From: Syntrophaceticus sp.
Lineage (GTDB): Bacteria; Bacillota; DSM-12270; Thermacetogeniales; Thermacetogeniaceae
DNA: 35,635 bases
Reading direction: 5' to 3'
NCBI GenBank assembly: GCA_012842275.1
Contig: DUSK01000111.1
Location: forward strand, 1 to 35,635
Of this stretch, positions 20,303 to 28,836 are shown in pieces (the first letter of the stretch is position 1; every line of letters starts with the position of its first letter). The translations under genes were made by a program, and so were the position numbers. The notes below the pieces were generated by a model that saw only the letters and a program-made list of their open reading frames with translations, did not search any database and was not told the origin of the DNA.

Positions 20303-20875
20303 TTATAACACTTCCGGATCTGCTTTCAGTGCTTTAATATCTAATGGCATGCCTGAAATCAAAAAATATGCTTTATCTGCCTCTTCTGTCATGATCTGAT
20401 TGGCCCAACCGGTTAGATCCCGGAAAAGACGCCCATCCGGGTAATCTGGTACAACCCCCAACCCCACCTCATTAGATACAATAAGGACATCTGCCCTGCA
20501 TTCTTTGGCAGTTTTTGCTAAACGTTTTATTTCAGCTAATACCTGCTTTAAACGGACATCACTCTCTTTTTCAGATGATCCTTTATAATAAAGGTTGGTC
20601 AAAAGCAGTGTCAAACAGTCAATAAGTATTACTCCCTCCTCCTGACCGACCTCTTCCAATACATCTGCAACCCTATATGGTTCTTCAATGGTCTTCCAAC
20701 TGGCAGGTCTCCTTTTTTGGTGCTCTTTGATACGGGCAACCATTTCCTCATCAAGTGCTTCTGCTGTGGCTATATAAGTTACTCTGCCTCCTAAACTTGA
20801 TGCCAGTTTCTCAGCAAAGCTGCTCTTACCGCTCCTTGCACCGCCGAAAATAAAGTAAAATTTGCCTCGTGTCAT
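20303..20875 (-). CDS. cobU: Bifunctional adenosylcobinamide kinase/adenosylcobinamide-phosphate guanylyltransferase
   Basis: FIFGGARSGKSSFAEKLA, YIATAEALDEEMVARIKEHQKRRP, LIDCLTLLLTNL, VSNEVGLGVVPDYPDGRLFRDLTG. Confidence 0.97.
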   Translation of the reverse strand: MTRGKFYFIFGGARSGKSSFAEKLASSLGGRVTYIATAEALDEEMVARIKEHQKRRPASWKTIEEPYRVADVLEEVGQEEGVILIDCLTLLLTNLYYKGSSEKESDVRLKQVLAEIKRLAKTAKECRADVLIVSNEVGLGVVPDYPDGRLFRDLTGWANQIMTEEADKAYFLISGMPLDIKALKADPEVL

Positions 20876-20896
20876 AATTAATACCTCATTTCTTTG

Positions 20897-21646
20897 TTAC
20901 AGTTTTTGTGCAATATAGACCAGGCGGGGAGCACTGTCATGGGGTGGTGAAAATGTGAAAGCCTGATATGTTCCCATTACCGTAAACCCCTGCCTGATCA
21001 AGATATTCCAAACATCAGAAGTTTCATAGACTTTTTCATAATGAGTTTCACAGAACTGGTGGTCCTTTTCTCCCTTGATAACACCGGAAACAGTAACCTC
21101 CCATAGCTTATCCTTTTCATCATACCTAATACTCCAGCTTAGGGAATACCCTTCTTCATCTGTGCTGTAATTCTCAACATTTTGCGGCAGCAATTGTGGC
21201 AGGTAATTAAGATCAAAAATGAAAAACCCTTCTGTATGAAGGTTGTGATAAACAGAGCGAAAAGCGGCAGCCAAATCATCCTCATTCAGGATATAGTTGA
21301 AGCCGTCCTGGAAGCATACAGCCAGGTCAACCTGCTGAGGCAGTACCATAGACCGCAAGTCCTGTTTGAGAAAGGTGATCTTCTGCCCCTTTTTTTGCGC
21401 CTTCTGCCGGGCGATTTTCAGCATTTCTGCAGATAGATCAACACCAAAAGTGCGGTAGCCTCGTTCAGACCAGGGAATAGTTGAGTTTCCTGTACCACAA
21501 GCCAAATCAACCACACTTTTTATATTTCTTGTATTTCCTTGAAATTTAACCACTAATTTTTCCACATAGCTGACCCAGGCTTGATAATCGATTCCCTGCA
21601 TCAGCTGATCATAAAAAAGGGCCAGTTTATTATAACTGCTTTCCAC
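20897..21646 (-). CDS. Class I SAM-dependent methyltransferase
   Basis: YNKLALFYDQLMQGIDYQAW; SVVDLACGTGNSTIPWSERGYRTFGVDLSAEML; DLAVCFQDGFNYIL. Confidence 0.93.
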   Translation of the reverse strand: MESSYNKLALFYDQLMQGIDYQAWVSYVEKLVVKFQGNTRNIKSVVDLACGTGNSTIPWSERGYRTFGVDLSAEMLKIARQKAQKKGQKITFLKQDLRSMVLPQQVDLAVCFQDGFNYILNEDDLAAAFRSVYHNLHTEGFFIFDLNYLPQLLPQNVENYSTDEEGYSLSWSIRYDEKDKLWEVTVSGVIKGEKDHQFCETHYEKVYETSDVWNILIRQGFTVMGTYQAFTFSPPHDSAPRLVYIAQKL

Positions 21647-21666
21647 AGCTCAATCACGCCGATCTT

Positions 21667-23010
21667 TTAGTGAAGGAACTGTTTTCTAACGATTTTTTCC
21701 AAATGAGCAAGGGTATAGCATTCGTACATCTGGCTATAGCGCTTAAATTTCATAACAGATGGATGGTCCTGCCATTCCTCCTGAGGGAGGGTGTTAAGCC
21801 AGAGGATATCTTTGACCTTCCTCTTAAGCTTATTAAGCTCCTCCTCTGCTCGCTCAAGCTCCAGAGATTTCGTGTCACTGACAATGATCACAACTGTATT
21901 TGAAGTCAGCATCAATGGATACTGCTCCCGTAGAGTATGTAGGGCAGCTCCTAAATTTGTTCCCTTTCCCCAGATATTGCTTTTTCCAATAAGGCGCACC
22001 ATTGTATCTTCAAAAGACTCTCTGTTTGCAAAAAAAGGAGTGACATATTCCAGTTCTTCTGCAAAAATAAAACTCTCGATTTTTTTGATCACTGCACTCA
22101 AACCATAGATAAATTGAATAACAAAAGATGCATAGCGGGACATGGACCCTGAAACATCACAAATCAGCAGGATTTTCGGTTTTTGAATCCTTTTTTGTTT
22201 GTAATGCAGTTTAAAAATAACACCGCCATAGCGCACATTAGCTTTGATACTCCGCCTCAGATCAAGTTTAACGACCTTTTTGCTTATCCGGTAGCGCCGG
22301 GAGATCTTTGTGGCAAGTCTACGGGACAGTTTTTTCAGCAGAATGGTAACCTTGGGAAGATCCTGCTTACCGATTCTTCTCATATCCTCATAGAGGATAC
22401 TGCTGTCTTCGCCCAGCTCATTAATAATAGATGCCATAACTGGATCATCTATCTGGTTGTCAAAAAGCTGGGGGGAATAGTCATCTGTTTCACCCAATCG
22501 CTGTTTCCAATAGCGCAGCGAACCGCGTACCTGGCTCTCTAGAGTCGGTTTAAACCTGCTGTAGCGGTCATCAGGAAGGTTGCTTGCAGCAAGGTATTCT
22601 CTTATTTTTCTTTTCTCTTCCTCAGGCAGTTTCGCATAAAAAAGTTTTTCCTGTTCACTGAGATCCAGGCTCTCCCCTTTATAAGCAAGATCAGTTTCCG
22701 CTTCCTCAAGCAGTCGAATAGTTTCAGCCTGTTTCTCAACCCAGGCATTTTCCTGGTGCTGTTTAATTTCAGGCGGTGCAAAATAAGTATCAAATGCCTG
22801 ATCAAATATCTCTCTCTGATCAGGATTTTTGATCATAGTTGCGGCAATGGCCATTTTTACATGATTCCGGTTCAGAATATCTACATAGGTTAGAGCCCTA
22901 ATTGCTGTCAGGGTTTCTAATATACTGACATTAATACCCAGGTGTCTCAAAATATGCACAAAGCGAGCAAAATTATTTTCAAAAAAATTATTTTCAAAAT
23001 AGCTCTGCAA
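21667..23010 (-). CDS. VWA-domain protein, CoxE-like (module 2)
   Basis: ILLICDVSGSMSRYASFVIQFIYGL (DxSxS), KGTNLGAALHTL, VVIIVSDTKS; 3' neighbour of a MoxR ATPase; TTG start. Confidence 0.9.
   Translation of the reverse strand: MQSYFENNFFENNFARFVHILRHLGINVSILETLTAIRALTYVDILNRNHVKMAIAATMIKNPDQREIFDQAFDTYFAPPEIKQHQENAWVEKQAETIRLLEEAETDLAYKGESLDLSEQEKLFYAKLPEEEKRKIREYLAASNLPDDRYSRFKPTLESQVRGSLRYWKQRLGETDDYSPQLFDNQIDDPVMASIINELGEDSSILYEDMRRIGKQDLPKVTILLKKLSRRLATKISRRYRISKKVVKLDLRRSIKANVRYGGVIFKLHYKQKRIQKPKILLICDVSGSMSRYASFVIQFIYGLSAVIKKIESFIFAEELEYVTPFFANRESFEDTMVRLIGKSNIWGKGTNLGAALHTLREQYPLMLTSNTVVIIVSDTKSLELERAEEELNKLKRKVKDILWLNTLPQEEWQDHPSVMKFKRYSQMYECYTLAHLEKIVRKQFLH
22969..22998 (-). repeat. 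Perfect in-frame 15-bp tandem duplication in the VWA module 2 gene
   Basis: + strand AAAATTATTTTCAAA repeated twice; encodes the FENNF-FENNF stretch near the N-terminus. Confidence 0.85.
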
Positions 23011-23027
23011 TTGTTTGCCCTCTTCCC

Positions 23028-23942
23028 CTATCTCTTTCTGATGTTTTCGATCAAGCCCTCAGGCCCTAATTCTTTGAAAAACAGGTCGATGTCTTCTTTA
23101 TCTTTGAGCAACAGATTAATGGTTTTTTTGATGTGCTCAGCCTCCAGCATTTCTGCACCCAAAATATGCAAAGCATTAGCCAGATCCAGAGTTTCAGAAA
23201 TAGATGGTTTCTTTTTAAAATCCAGTTGATGCCTTAAATAGTTTACAGCCAGAGCTATCTCCTCTACCAAGCGCTCCCCTACCTGCGGAACCTTTACTCT
23301 GATAATCTTCTTTTCCTTTTCAATGGTGGGAAAATCTATATACAGGTACACACACCTTCGTTTCAGTCCATCAGAAAGTTCTCGCTCCCCATTGTTGGTT
23401 AATACAACCATCGGTATATGTCTGGCTTTGATTGTTCCCAACTCCGGTATGGAAACCTGAAAATCGGACAGTACCTCAAAGAGAAAAGCTTCAAACTCCT
23501 CATCTGTTTTATCAATTTCATCGATTAAGAGGACAATCTTGTTAGGAGCTTGAATTGCTTTCAATAAAGGCCTCTGCAGTAAATAGCTGTGAGAAAAAAG
23601 GTTTTGCTCTGTAAGCTCACTGCTGCTTTCTTTGATTAACTGAATTTTGATCAATTGTTTCTGGTAATTCCACTCATAAAGGGCTTTGTTTTCGTCAAGC
23701 CCTTCATAACACTGAAGTCTGATCAACTCTGTTTTAAATACCGAGGCCAGGACTTTGGCGATCTCTGTTTTACCAACACCAGGGGCACCTGTGATCAAGA
23801 TCGGCTTTTCCAGACGAAGTGCTAGATATACTGGCACAATTATGTCATCTTCAGCTATATAGCCGTATTCTTCAAAATCATGACGGAGTTTTTCAATTGT
23901 TATCTTTGCAAGTTTACTGTATTCCATAACATTTCCTTCCAT
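23028..23942 (-). CDS. MoxR-type AAA+ ATPase (module 2)
   Basis: ILITGAPGVGKTEIAKVLA, LQCYEGLDENKALYEWNYQKQ, IVLLIDEIDKTDEEFEAFLFEVLSD. Confidence 0.95.
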   Translation of the reverse strand: MEGNVMEYSKLAKITIEKLRHDFEEYGYIAEDDIIVPVYLALRLEKPILITGAPGVGKTEIAKVLASVFKTELIRLQCYEGLDENKALYEWNYQKQLIKIQLIKESSSELTEQNLFSHSYLLQRPLLKAIQAPNKIVLLIDEIDKTDEEFEAFLFEVLSDFQVSIPELGTIKARHIPMVVLTNNGERELSDGLKRRCVYLYIDFPTIEKEKKIIRVKVPQVGERLVEEIALAVNYLRHQLDFKKKPSISETLDLANALHILGAEMLEAEHIKKTINLLLKDKEDIDLFFKELGPEGLIENIRKR

Positions 23943-23983
23943 TAAATGTTTTAATATGACTTTTATATGGGGTTAGCGATATT

Positions 23984-25090
23984 CTAATAGCGGTAAGCAC
24001 CGATATAGCGCTCTTTGTACCACTGTTGGTTCAATGAAGTAAATATAACTCCCTGTTTTCTATTTGCGTGTATAAAGGTATTATTCCCTGCGTAAATCCC
24101 TACATGTACAACAGAGCCATTTTCCGCAAAGAAGACCAGATCTCCTACAGCCGGGGTATCAACTTTGGTTCCAGCTTTTGCCTGATCAGCAGCTACACGG
24201 GGCAGTTTAATACCGTGAAGACCATACACATACTGCACAAAACCGGAACAATCAAAACCACTCGGACTGCTTCCCCCGTATTTATAAGGAACACCTAAAA
24301 ATTGTTTAGCTGTTTCCAGTATATTTGCTTTTGGTTGAGGCGGATTAACCTTATTCTCATTTTGCTTGGTTTTTGTGCTGTTTTCCTTTTTGGGCTGAGA
24401 TGCCGGTCTGGAGTTAGAACTAGCCTGTTGCTGCTGGCTTGGTGAACTGCTCTTTCCGGACACCCGCAGTGTCATCCCTGGGCGAATAAGATCACTTGTC
24501 AAACCATTTAACTCTTTAATAGCCTCAACAGATGTTTGGAATTTTAAAGCAATGGACCACAAACTGTCACCATCTTGAACCACATATTTGACAGTATCTG
24601 ACTGGCTCCTGGACGGAGCTGTGCTCCTGTTCTCTGTAGTTGAAGGCACGGTTGTTCCGGGTTTTGGGATCAACAATTCCTGGCCAGGTATCAAAATTTC
24701 GCTGCTGAGATTATTGACATACATAATGGCTTCTACAGTAGTATTAAACCTGTTTGCAATCAGCCAGAGATTATCTCCATTTTGAACGGTATATTTTTGC
24801 TCAACATCTTGCTCTTGATCACTTTTTTCTTCCGGCTCAGCTGGTATAACATCCTGGGATGCATTTTTTTCTCCGGTTTTCTCTTCGGTTTTTTCTTTTT
24901 CAGTTATTTTCTCCTGGATATCCTTATTCTCAACAGACTGGCCTTTATCTTTATTATCACTATTTAGAGCATTATATGCACTGGAAACAGCAGGTAAAAC
25001 TATACAGGCTACAGCGATCACTGTAATCAGCAGCCAAAAGGTCTTCCGGCTCATCTCATGCCCCCTCCAACTTTGAATAATATCTTTCAA
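23984..25090 (-). CDS. Cell-wall hydrolase: two LysM domains plus NlpC/P60 domain
   Basis: YTVQNGDNLWLIANRFNTTVEAIMYVNN and YVVQDGDSLWSIALKFQTSVEAIKELN; FDCSGFVQYVYG and VVHVGIYAGNNTFIHA. Confidence 0.95.
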   Translation of the reverse strand: MKDIIQSWRGHEMSRKTFWLLITVIAVACIVLPAVSSAYNALNSDNKDKGQSVENKDIQEKITEKEKTEEKTGEKNASQDVIPAEPEEKSDQEQDVEQKYTVQNGDNLWLIANRFNTTVEAIMYVNNLSSEILIPGQELLIPKPGTTVPSTTENRSTAPSRSQSDTVKYVVQDGDSLWSIALKFQTSVEAIKELNGLTSDLIRPGMTLRVSGKSSSPSQQQQASSNSRPASQPKKENSTKTKQNENKVNPPQPKANILETAKQFLGVPYKYGGSSPSGFDCSGFVQYVYGLHGIKLPRVAADQAKAGTKVDTPAVGDLVFFAENGSVVHVGIYAGNNTFIHANRKQGVIFTSLNQQWYKERYIGAYRY

Positions 25091-25142
25091 TAATATCTTA
25101 TGTTTTCGTCATAAAAAACGGGATTCCTTCCCTATATTTACA

Positions 25143-25964
25143 TCAGGCTAATAAGCTATAAATAAATTTCAAGTTTTCGACAGATTTTTGATCAACTCCC
25201 ACTTCACCTAGCATTGGGTATCCGGTGCCTGGCCCATGGTGATCAGTGCCTCCGGTCATAACCTGTGCGTATTTTCTGCAATACCACTTATATTTCTCTA
25301 TCATCTCCTGATCATGGAGTGGATAAAAAACCTCAATTCCCAATAGTCCCTTTTTCACCAAAGCCGGTATAAGGCTATCCCGTTCCATTAAACCGGGATG
25401 GGCAAGAACCGGTATCCCGTTGGCTTTCTCAATTACAGAAATGGCTGTAAAGGGATCCATTTTTGTCCTGGGTACATATCCAGGTTTTCCCCGTTCCAAA
25501 TAAGCTTCAAATGCATCTTTGATACTGGATACATATCCGCATTCAACCATTGCCCTGGCTATGTGCGGCCTGCCTACAGGGGCTCTTCCTGCAATTTTTT
25601 TGACATGTTCATAATCGATGGAAATCCCCAGTTCTTTCAACTTTTCTATCATCTTTGCTGCTCTTAAATCTCTGGCGTGGCGCATCTCATGGAGAACCTG
25701 CTGCAGTTGCTGGGAGTGATAATCGATATAATAACCGAGAATATGTACTTCTGTGTCCTCCCAATCAGTATTAATTTCAACTCCAGGAATCACTTCCAAA
25801 TTTGTTCCTCTGGCACTATTCAGGGCGCGGGCTATACCGTCTGTTGTATCATGATCAGTTAGGCTGATAACAGAAAGATTTTTTTTCAAAGCTAGTTCTA
25901 CAATTTCTTCCGGCATAAGCGTACCATCGGAAGCGGTGCTGTGGATATGCAGGTCTGCATACAT
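25143..25964 (-). CDS. PHP-domain metal-dependent phosphoesterase (TrpH/YciV-like)
   Basis: YADLHIHSTASDGTLMPEEIV, ISLTDHDTTDGIARAL, VIPGVEINTDW, VLAHPGL, GGTDHHGP. Confidence 0.94.
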   Translation of the reverse strand: MYADLHIHSTASDGTLMPEEIVELALKKNLSVISLTDHDTTDGIARALNSARGTNLEVIPGVEINTDWEDTEVHILGYYIDYHSQQLQQVLHEMRHARDLRAAKMIEKLKELGISIDYEHVKKIAGRAPVGRPHIARAMVECGYVSSIKDAFEAYLERGKPGYVPRTKMDPFTAISVIEKANGIPVLAHPGLMERDSLIPALVKKGLLGIEVFYPLHDQEMIEKYKWYCRKYAQVMTGGTDHHGPGTGYPMLGEVGVDQKSVENLKFIYSLLA

Positions 25965-25975
25965 AAATAACCCCC

Positions 25976-26905
25976 CTATAAAAATTGTTGCAGTATGCGC
26001 AGGCAGTTACCCCAGCAGATTTTTTGTATAGTACTTTTTTTGTAATTTCTTTTTTCTAATTCTGCAATGATCTCAGGATATATTGTAACATCTCTGATAC
26101 CAGAAATCAGATTATCTGTTCCATCAAAGTCAGAGCCAAAGGCCAGATAATCATCACCTACCAGGTCAAATATGTGATCAATATGCTCAAGTAGCTTTTT
26201 TATTCCGGCACCGGGGGCACCGATAAAATCTGATACAAAATTAAGCCCTATCAATCCCTTTTTCTGAGCAATACCTTTAATCTGCTCATCTGTCAGGTTG
26301 CGGGGATGATCCCAAACAGCTCTGGAGTTGGAATGGGAGGCTATCACCGGAGCATCACTCAATTCAAGAACATCCCAGAATCCTTTTTCTGCAATATGAG
26401 AAACATCAATGATCATTCCAAGTCTATTCATCTCTTTAACAACTTCCCTGCCGAAATCAGTTAACCCCTCCGCTTCCCTTTCAGCTACACCGTCTGCTAT
26501 CTCATTCCGCTTGTTCCAAGTGAGGCATAGGCTGCGCACTCCCATCCGGTAAAGAATTCTTAATATGCGTAGTTCTCCTTCTAGGACTTCTCCGCCCTCA
26601 ACTGTTAATAAGGCCCCTAGCTTGTCTGACTCCATGATTTCCACAAGATCACTGCCGGAGGTAAGCAGTTTTATCTTTTCCATATTATCTTCATACTGTT
26701 CCATAAAGAAGTCCCCTAAGATCAGTATCTGTTTTAAAGGAGTTAAAGAGGAAGATATGCCAGGAAACAAAGCAAAGAATTGGATCTTAACACCGGATTC
26801 TTGCAAACGGGGGAGATCAAGGTGTCCTGATGAGGATCTTGCAGTTATCAGCCTGTTGGTGAGATAAGCCTGGAGGACTGTATCACAATGGCAGTCAAAA
26901 ATCAT
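25976..26905 (-). CDS. Membrane dipeptidase (peptidase M19 family)
   Basis: MIFDCHCDTVLQA, LTVEGGEVLEGEL, LTWNKRNEIADG, MIIDVSHIAEKGFWDVL, VIASHSNSRAV, FGSDFDG. Track start 26926 (TTG) replaced by ATG 26905 with AAGGAG RBS. Confidence 0.94.
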   Translation of the reverse strand: MIFDCHCDTVLQAYLTNRLITARSSSGHLDLPRLQESGVKIQFFALFPGISSSLTPLKQILILGDFFMEQYEDNMEKIKLLTSGSDLVEIMESDKLGALLTVEGGEVLEGELRILRILYRMGVRSLCLTWNKRNEIADGVAEREAEGLTDFGREVVKEMNRLGMIIDVSHIAEKGFWDVLELSDAPVIASHSNSRAVWDHPRNLTDEQIKGIAQKKGLIGLNFVSDFIGAPGAGIKKLLEHIDHIFDLVGDDYLAFGSDFDGTDNLISGIRDVTIYPEIIAELEKRNYKKSTIQKICWGNCLRILQQFL

Positions 26906-26935
26906 TCCAAAAACTCCTTCCAGCAAACAATAAAA

Positions 26936-26965
26936 GCCTGTTTATTTACAGTGAAATAAACAGGC
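26936..26965 (-). terminator. Intrinsic terminator after spoVS
   Basis: GCCTGTTTATTT / AAATAAACAGGC 12-bp stem, 6-nt loop, followed on the minus strand by TTTTATTGTTT. Confidence 0.85.
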
Positions 26966-26997
26966 ATAAAAGAGTATAAAATAATTATAATTTCTTT

Positions 26998-27258
26998 TCA
27001 CCGGGGTTCTACAATCAGTTTAATTGCCGTTCTTTCTTCACCATCGATCACAATGTCAGTAAACGCAGGAATACATATCAGGTCAATACCGCTAGGAGCC
27101 ACAAAACCTCTTGCAATTGCTACCGCTTTAACAGCCTGGTTGAGAGCACCCGCACCGATTGCCTGTAGTTCTGCACAGCCCTTTTCTCTTAAAACGCCAG
27201 CAAGAGCACCAGCAACCGAATTAGGGCTTGATTTTGCTGACACCTTCAAAACTTCCAC
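26998..27258 (-). CDS. spoVS: Stage V sporulation protein S
   Basis: 86 aa, VLKVSAKSSPNSVAGALAGVLREKGCAELQAIGAGALNQAVKAVAIARGFVAPSGIDLICIPAFTDI; GTG start with GGGGAGG RBS. Confidence 0.98.
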   Translation of the reverse strand: MEVLKVSAKSSPNSVAGALAGVLREKGCAELQAIGAGALNQAVKAVAIARGFVAPSGIDLICIPAFTDIVIDGEERTAIKLIVEPR

Positions 27259-27311
27259 AAACCCAACCTCCCCTTTTTCCCATCCTGTAAAATCTAAAAC
27301 GAATTATATCT

Positions 27312-27340
27312 ATTTTATCATTAATGGAAAAAATTCGCAA
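27312..27340 (-). promoter_or_regulatory. Candidate sigma-A promoter for spoVS
   Basis: Minus strand TTGCGA-17 bp-TAAAAT in the ymdB-spoVS gap. Confidence 0.6.
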
Positions 27341-27343
27341 GGT

Positions 27344-28150
27344 TTAATTTTTGCTGACCTGTATCCTTTTTATCGTTGTTGTAATACCTTTTTCGTGGTC
27401 TATTTCCAGATAAATGGCATTGAGCTGTACAGGTCCTGATGCCACTTCGAAACGAACAGGTCTCTGTGTTAAAAATTTTTCTATTACTGGTTCCACCTTA
27501 ACCCCCAGAACTGAGTTCTGGGGTCCTGTCATACCAGCGTCTGTGATATATCCTGTTCCTCCAGGGAGTATCCTTTCATCTGCTGTTTGAATATGTGTAT
27601 GGGTACCAATCACCACACTTACCCGCCCATCCGCATACCAGGCAAGGGCCATCTTTTCTGAAGTAGCTTCAGCATGGAAATCAACAATAGTTACTTTTGT
27701 TTGCTTATTTATGACAGGAAGAATTTCATCCAGCATCCGAAAAGGGCAGTCTAGCGCAGGCATATAAACCCGGCCAGACAAATTGATGATTCCTACTTTG
27801 TTGTTATCCCTTGAATAGGTAATCAGATAACCCCTGCCGGGAGTGTCAGGAGGGTAGTTAGCCGGTCGGATTATACGATCCTCTTCGTCAATGAAGTCAT
27901 AGACCTCCCTTTGATCCCAGACGTGATTACCCATGGTCAGTATATCAACACCGCTGAGAAAAATTTCTTCCGCTGTTTTTCTTGTGATACCATTCCCCCC
28001 TGCTGCATTTTCTCCATTGGCAATTACCAAATGGGGATCATACTCTTCATAGAGTGATGGAAGCAGTTCTTTCACCGCCCTGCGACCGGGCCGTCCCACA
28101 ATATCTCCAAGAAACAAAACTCGCAAATAAATACCTCCACCATACAACAT
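27344..28150 (-). CDS. ymdB: YmdB family metallophosphoesterase
   Basis: LRVLFLGDIVGRPGRRAVKELLP, VIANGENAAGGNGIT, LTMGNHVWDQRE, VDFHAEATSEKMALAWYADGRVSVVIGTHTHIQTAD. Likely TTG start at 28126 after GGAGG. Confidence 0.95.
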   Translation of the reverse strand: MLYGGGIYLRVLFLGDIVGRPGRRAVKELLPSLYEEYDPHLVIANGENAAGGNGITRKTAEEIFLSGVDILTMGNHVWDQREVYDFIDEEDRIIRPANYPPDTPGRGYLITYSRDNNKVGIINLSGRVYMPALDCPFRMLDEILPVINKQTKVTIVDFHAEATSEKMALAWYADGRVSVVIGTHTHIQTADERILPGGTGYITDAGMTGPQNSVLGVKVEPVIEKFLTQRPVRFEVASGPVQLNAIYLEIDHEKGITTTIKRIQVSKN

Positions 28151-28155
28151 TATAT

Positions 28156-28668
28156 TTATTTGTTGTACACCACTACTTTTCCTTCATCACGCAGGGCTAT
28201 TAACTCGATATTTGTTCTGGACATTTTTGCATTCTCCAGCATATAGCTGATTAATTCCTCATGCAGAGTTTGGTTATCAACATTCAGATCCTCATCTTCA
28301 TCTGAGATGAGAGATGCTCCAAATTGATCCTTGAGCAGCGCAATTACTAAAGAAATTTCCTTCTGAGAAAGGGAATTGATATCCCTACAGAATTCCATAA
28401 TAGTGAAGTTATCAAGCTGTTCAAAGGTAAATGCATTAACCTCTGATGTAATATCTTCCAAATAATAATAGGCCTGCAGGGCCTGCTGCATGTATTTTTC
28501 TATTTCTTCTAATTCTATATTTATATTTTTCAGATAAAAGCTGAATTTAATTACGCGATCCTTTGGATCCAGATTAATGGTCGCTATCTCTGGATAATGG
28601 ATAAGAATAGATGTAAGTAGATTAGCAATATGTGGAACACTGCTGTTATTTTGATAAGGAATTGACAC
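28156..28668 (-). CDS. Conserved hypothetical protein between rny and ymdB
   Basis: 170 aa ORF, GTG start preceded by GGAGAGGG; no motif I can name. Confidence 0.7.
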   Translation of the reverse strand: MSIPYQNNSSVPHIANLLTSILIHYPEIATINLDPKDRVIKFSFYLKNINIELEEIEKYMQQALQAYYYLEDITSEVNAFTFEQLDNFTIMEFCRDINSLSQKEISLVIALLKDQFGASLISDEDEDLNVDNQTLHEELISYMLENAKMSRTNIELIALRDEGKVVVYNK

Positions 28669-28725
28669 TCTATTACCCTCTCCTACTTTTCAATCTTAAT
28701 ATTCTCCTGTTTCGCTGTCTGTTAG

Positions 28726-28754
28726 TATTTCGTCAGGGAAAAAAGAATTCCTGC
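28726..28754 (-). promoter_or_regulatory. Candidate sigma-H-type promoter upstream of the hypothetical-ymdB genes
   Basis: Minus strand GCAGGAATT-11 bp-GACGAAATA versus RNAGGAWWW-(11-12)-RNNGAATWW: one mismatch. Confidence 0.45.
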
Positions 28755-28784
28755 AATAAAAAGCTTCCTTTTCCTTGTATTAAA

Positions 28785-28812
28785 AAGAAAAAAGACCTGC
28801 ACTGGGCAGGTC
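28785..28812 (-). terminator. Intrinsic terminator after rny
   Basis: GACCTGC-ccagt-GCAGGTC followed on the minus strand by TTTTTTCTTTTT. Confidence 0.9.
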
Positions 28813-28836
28813 AGCAAATATAATATAAATTTGAAA

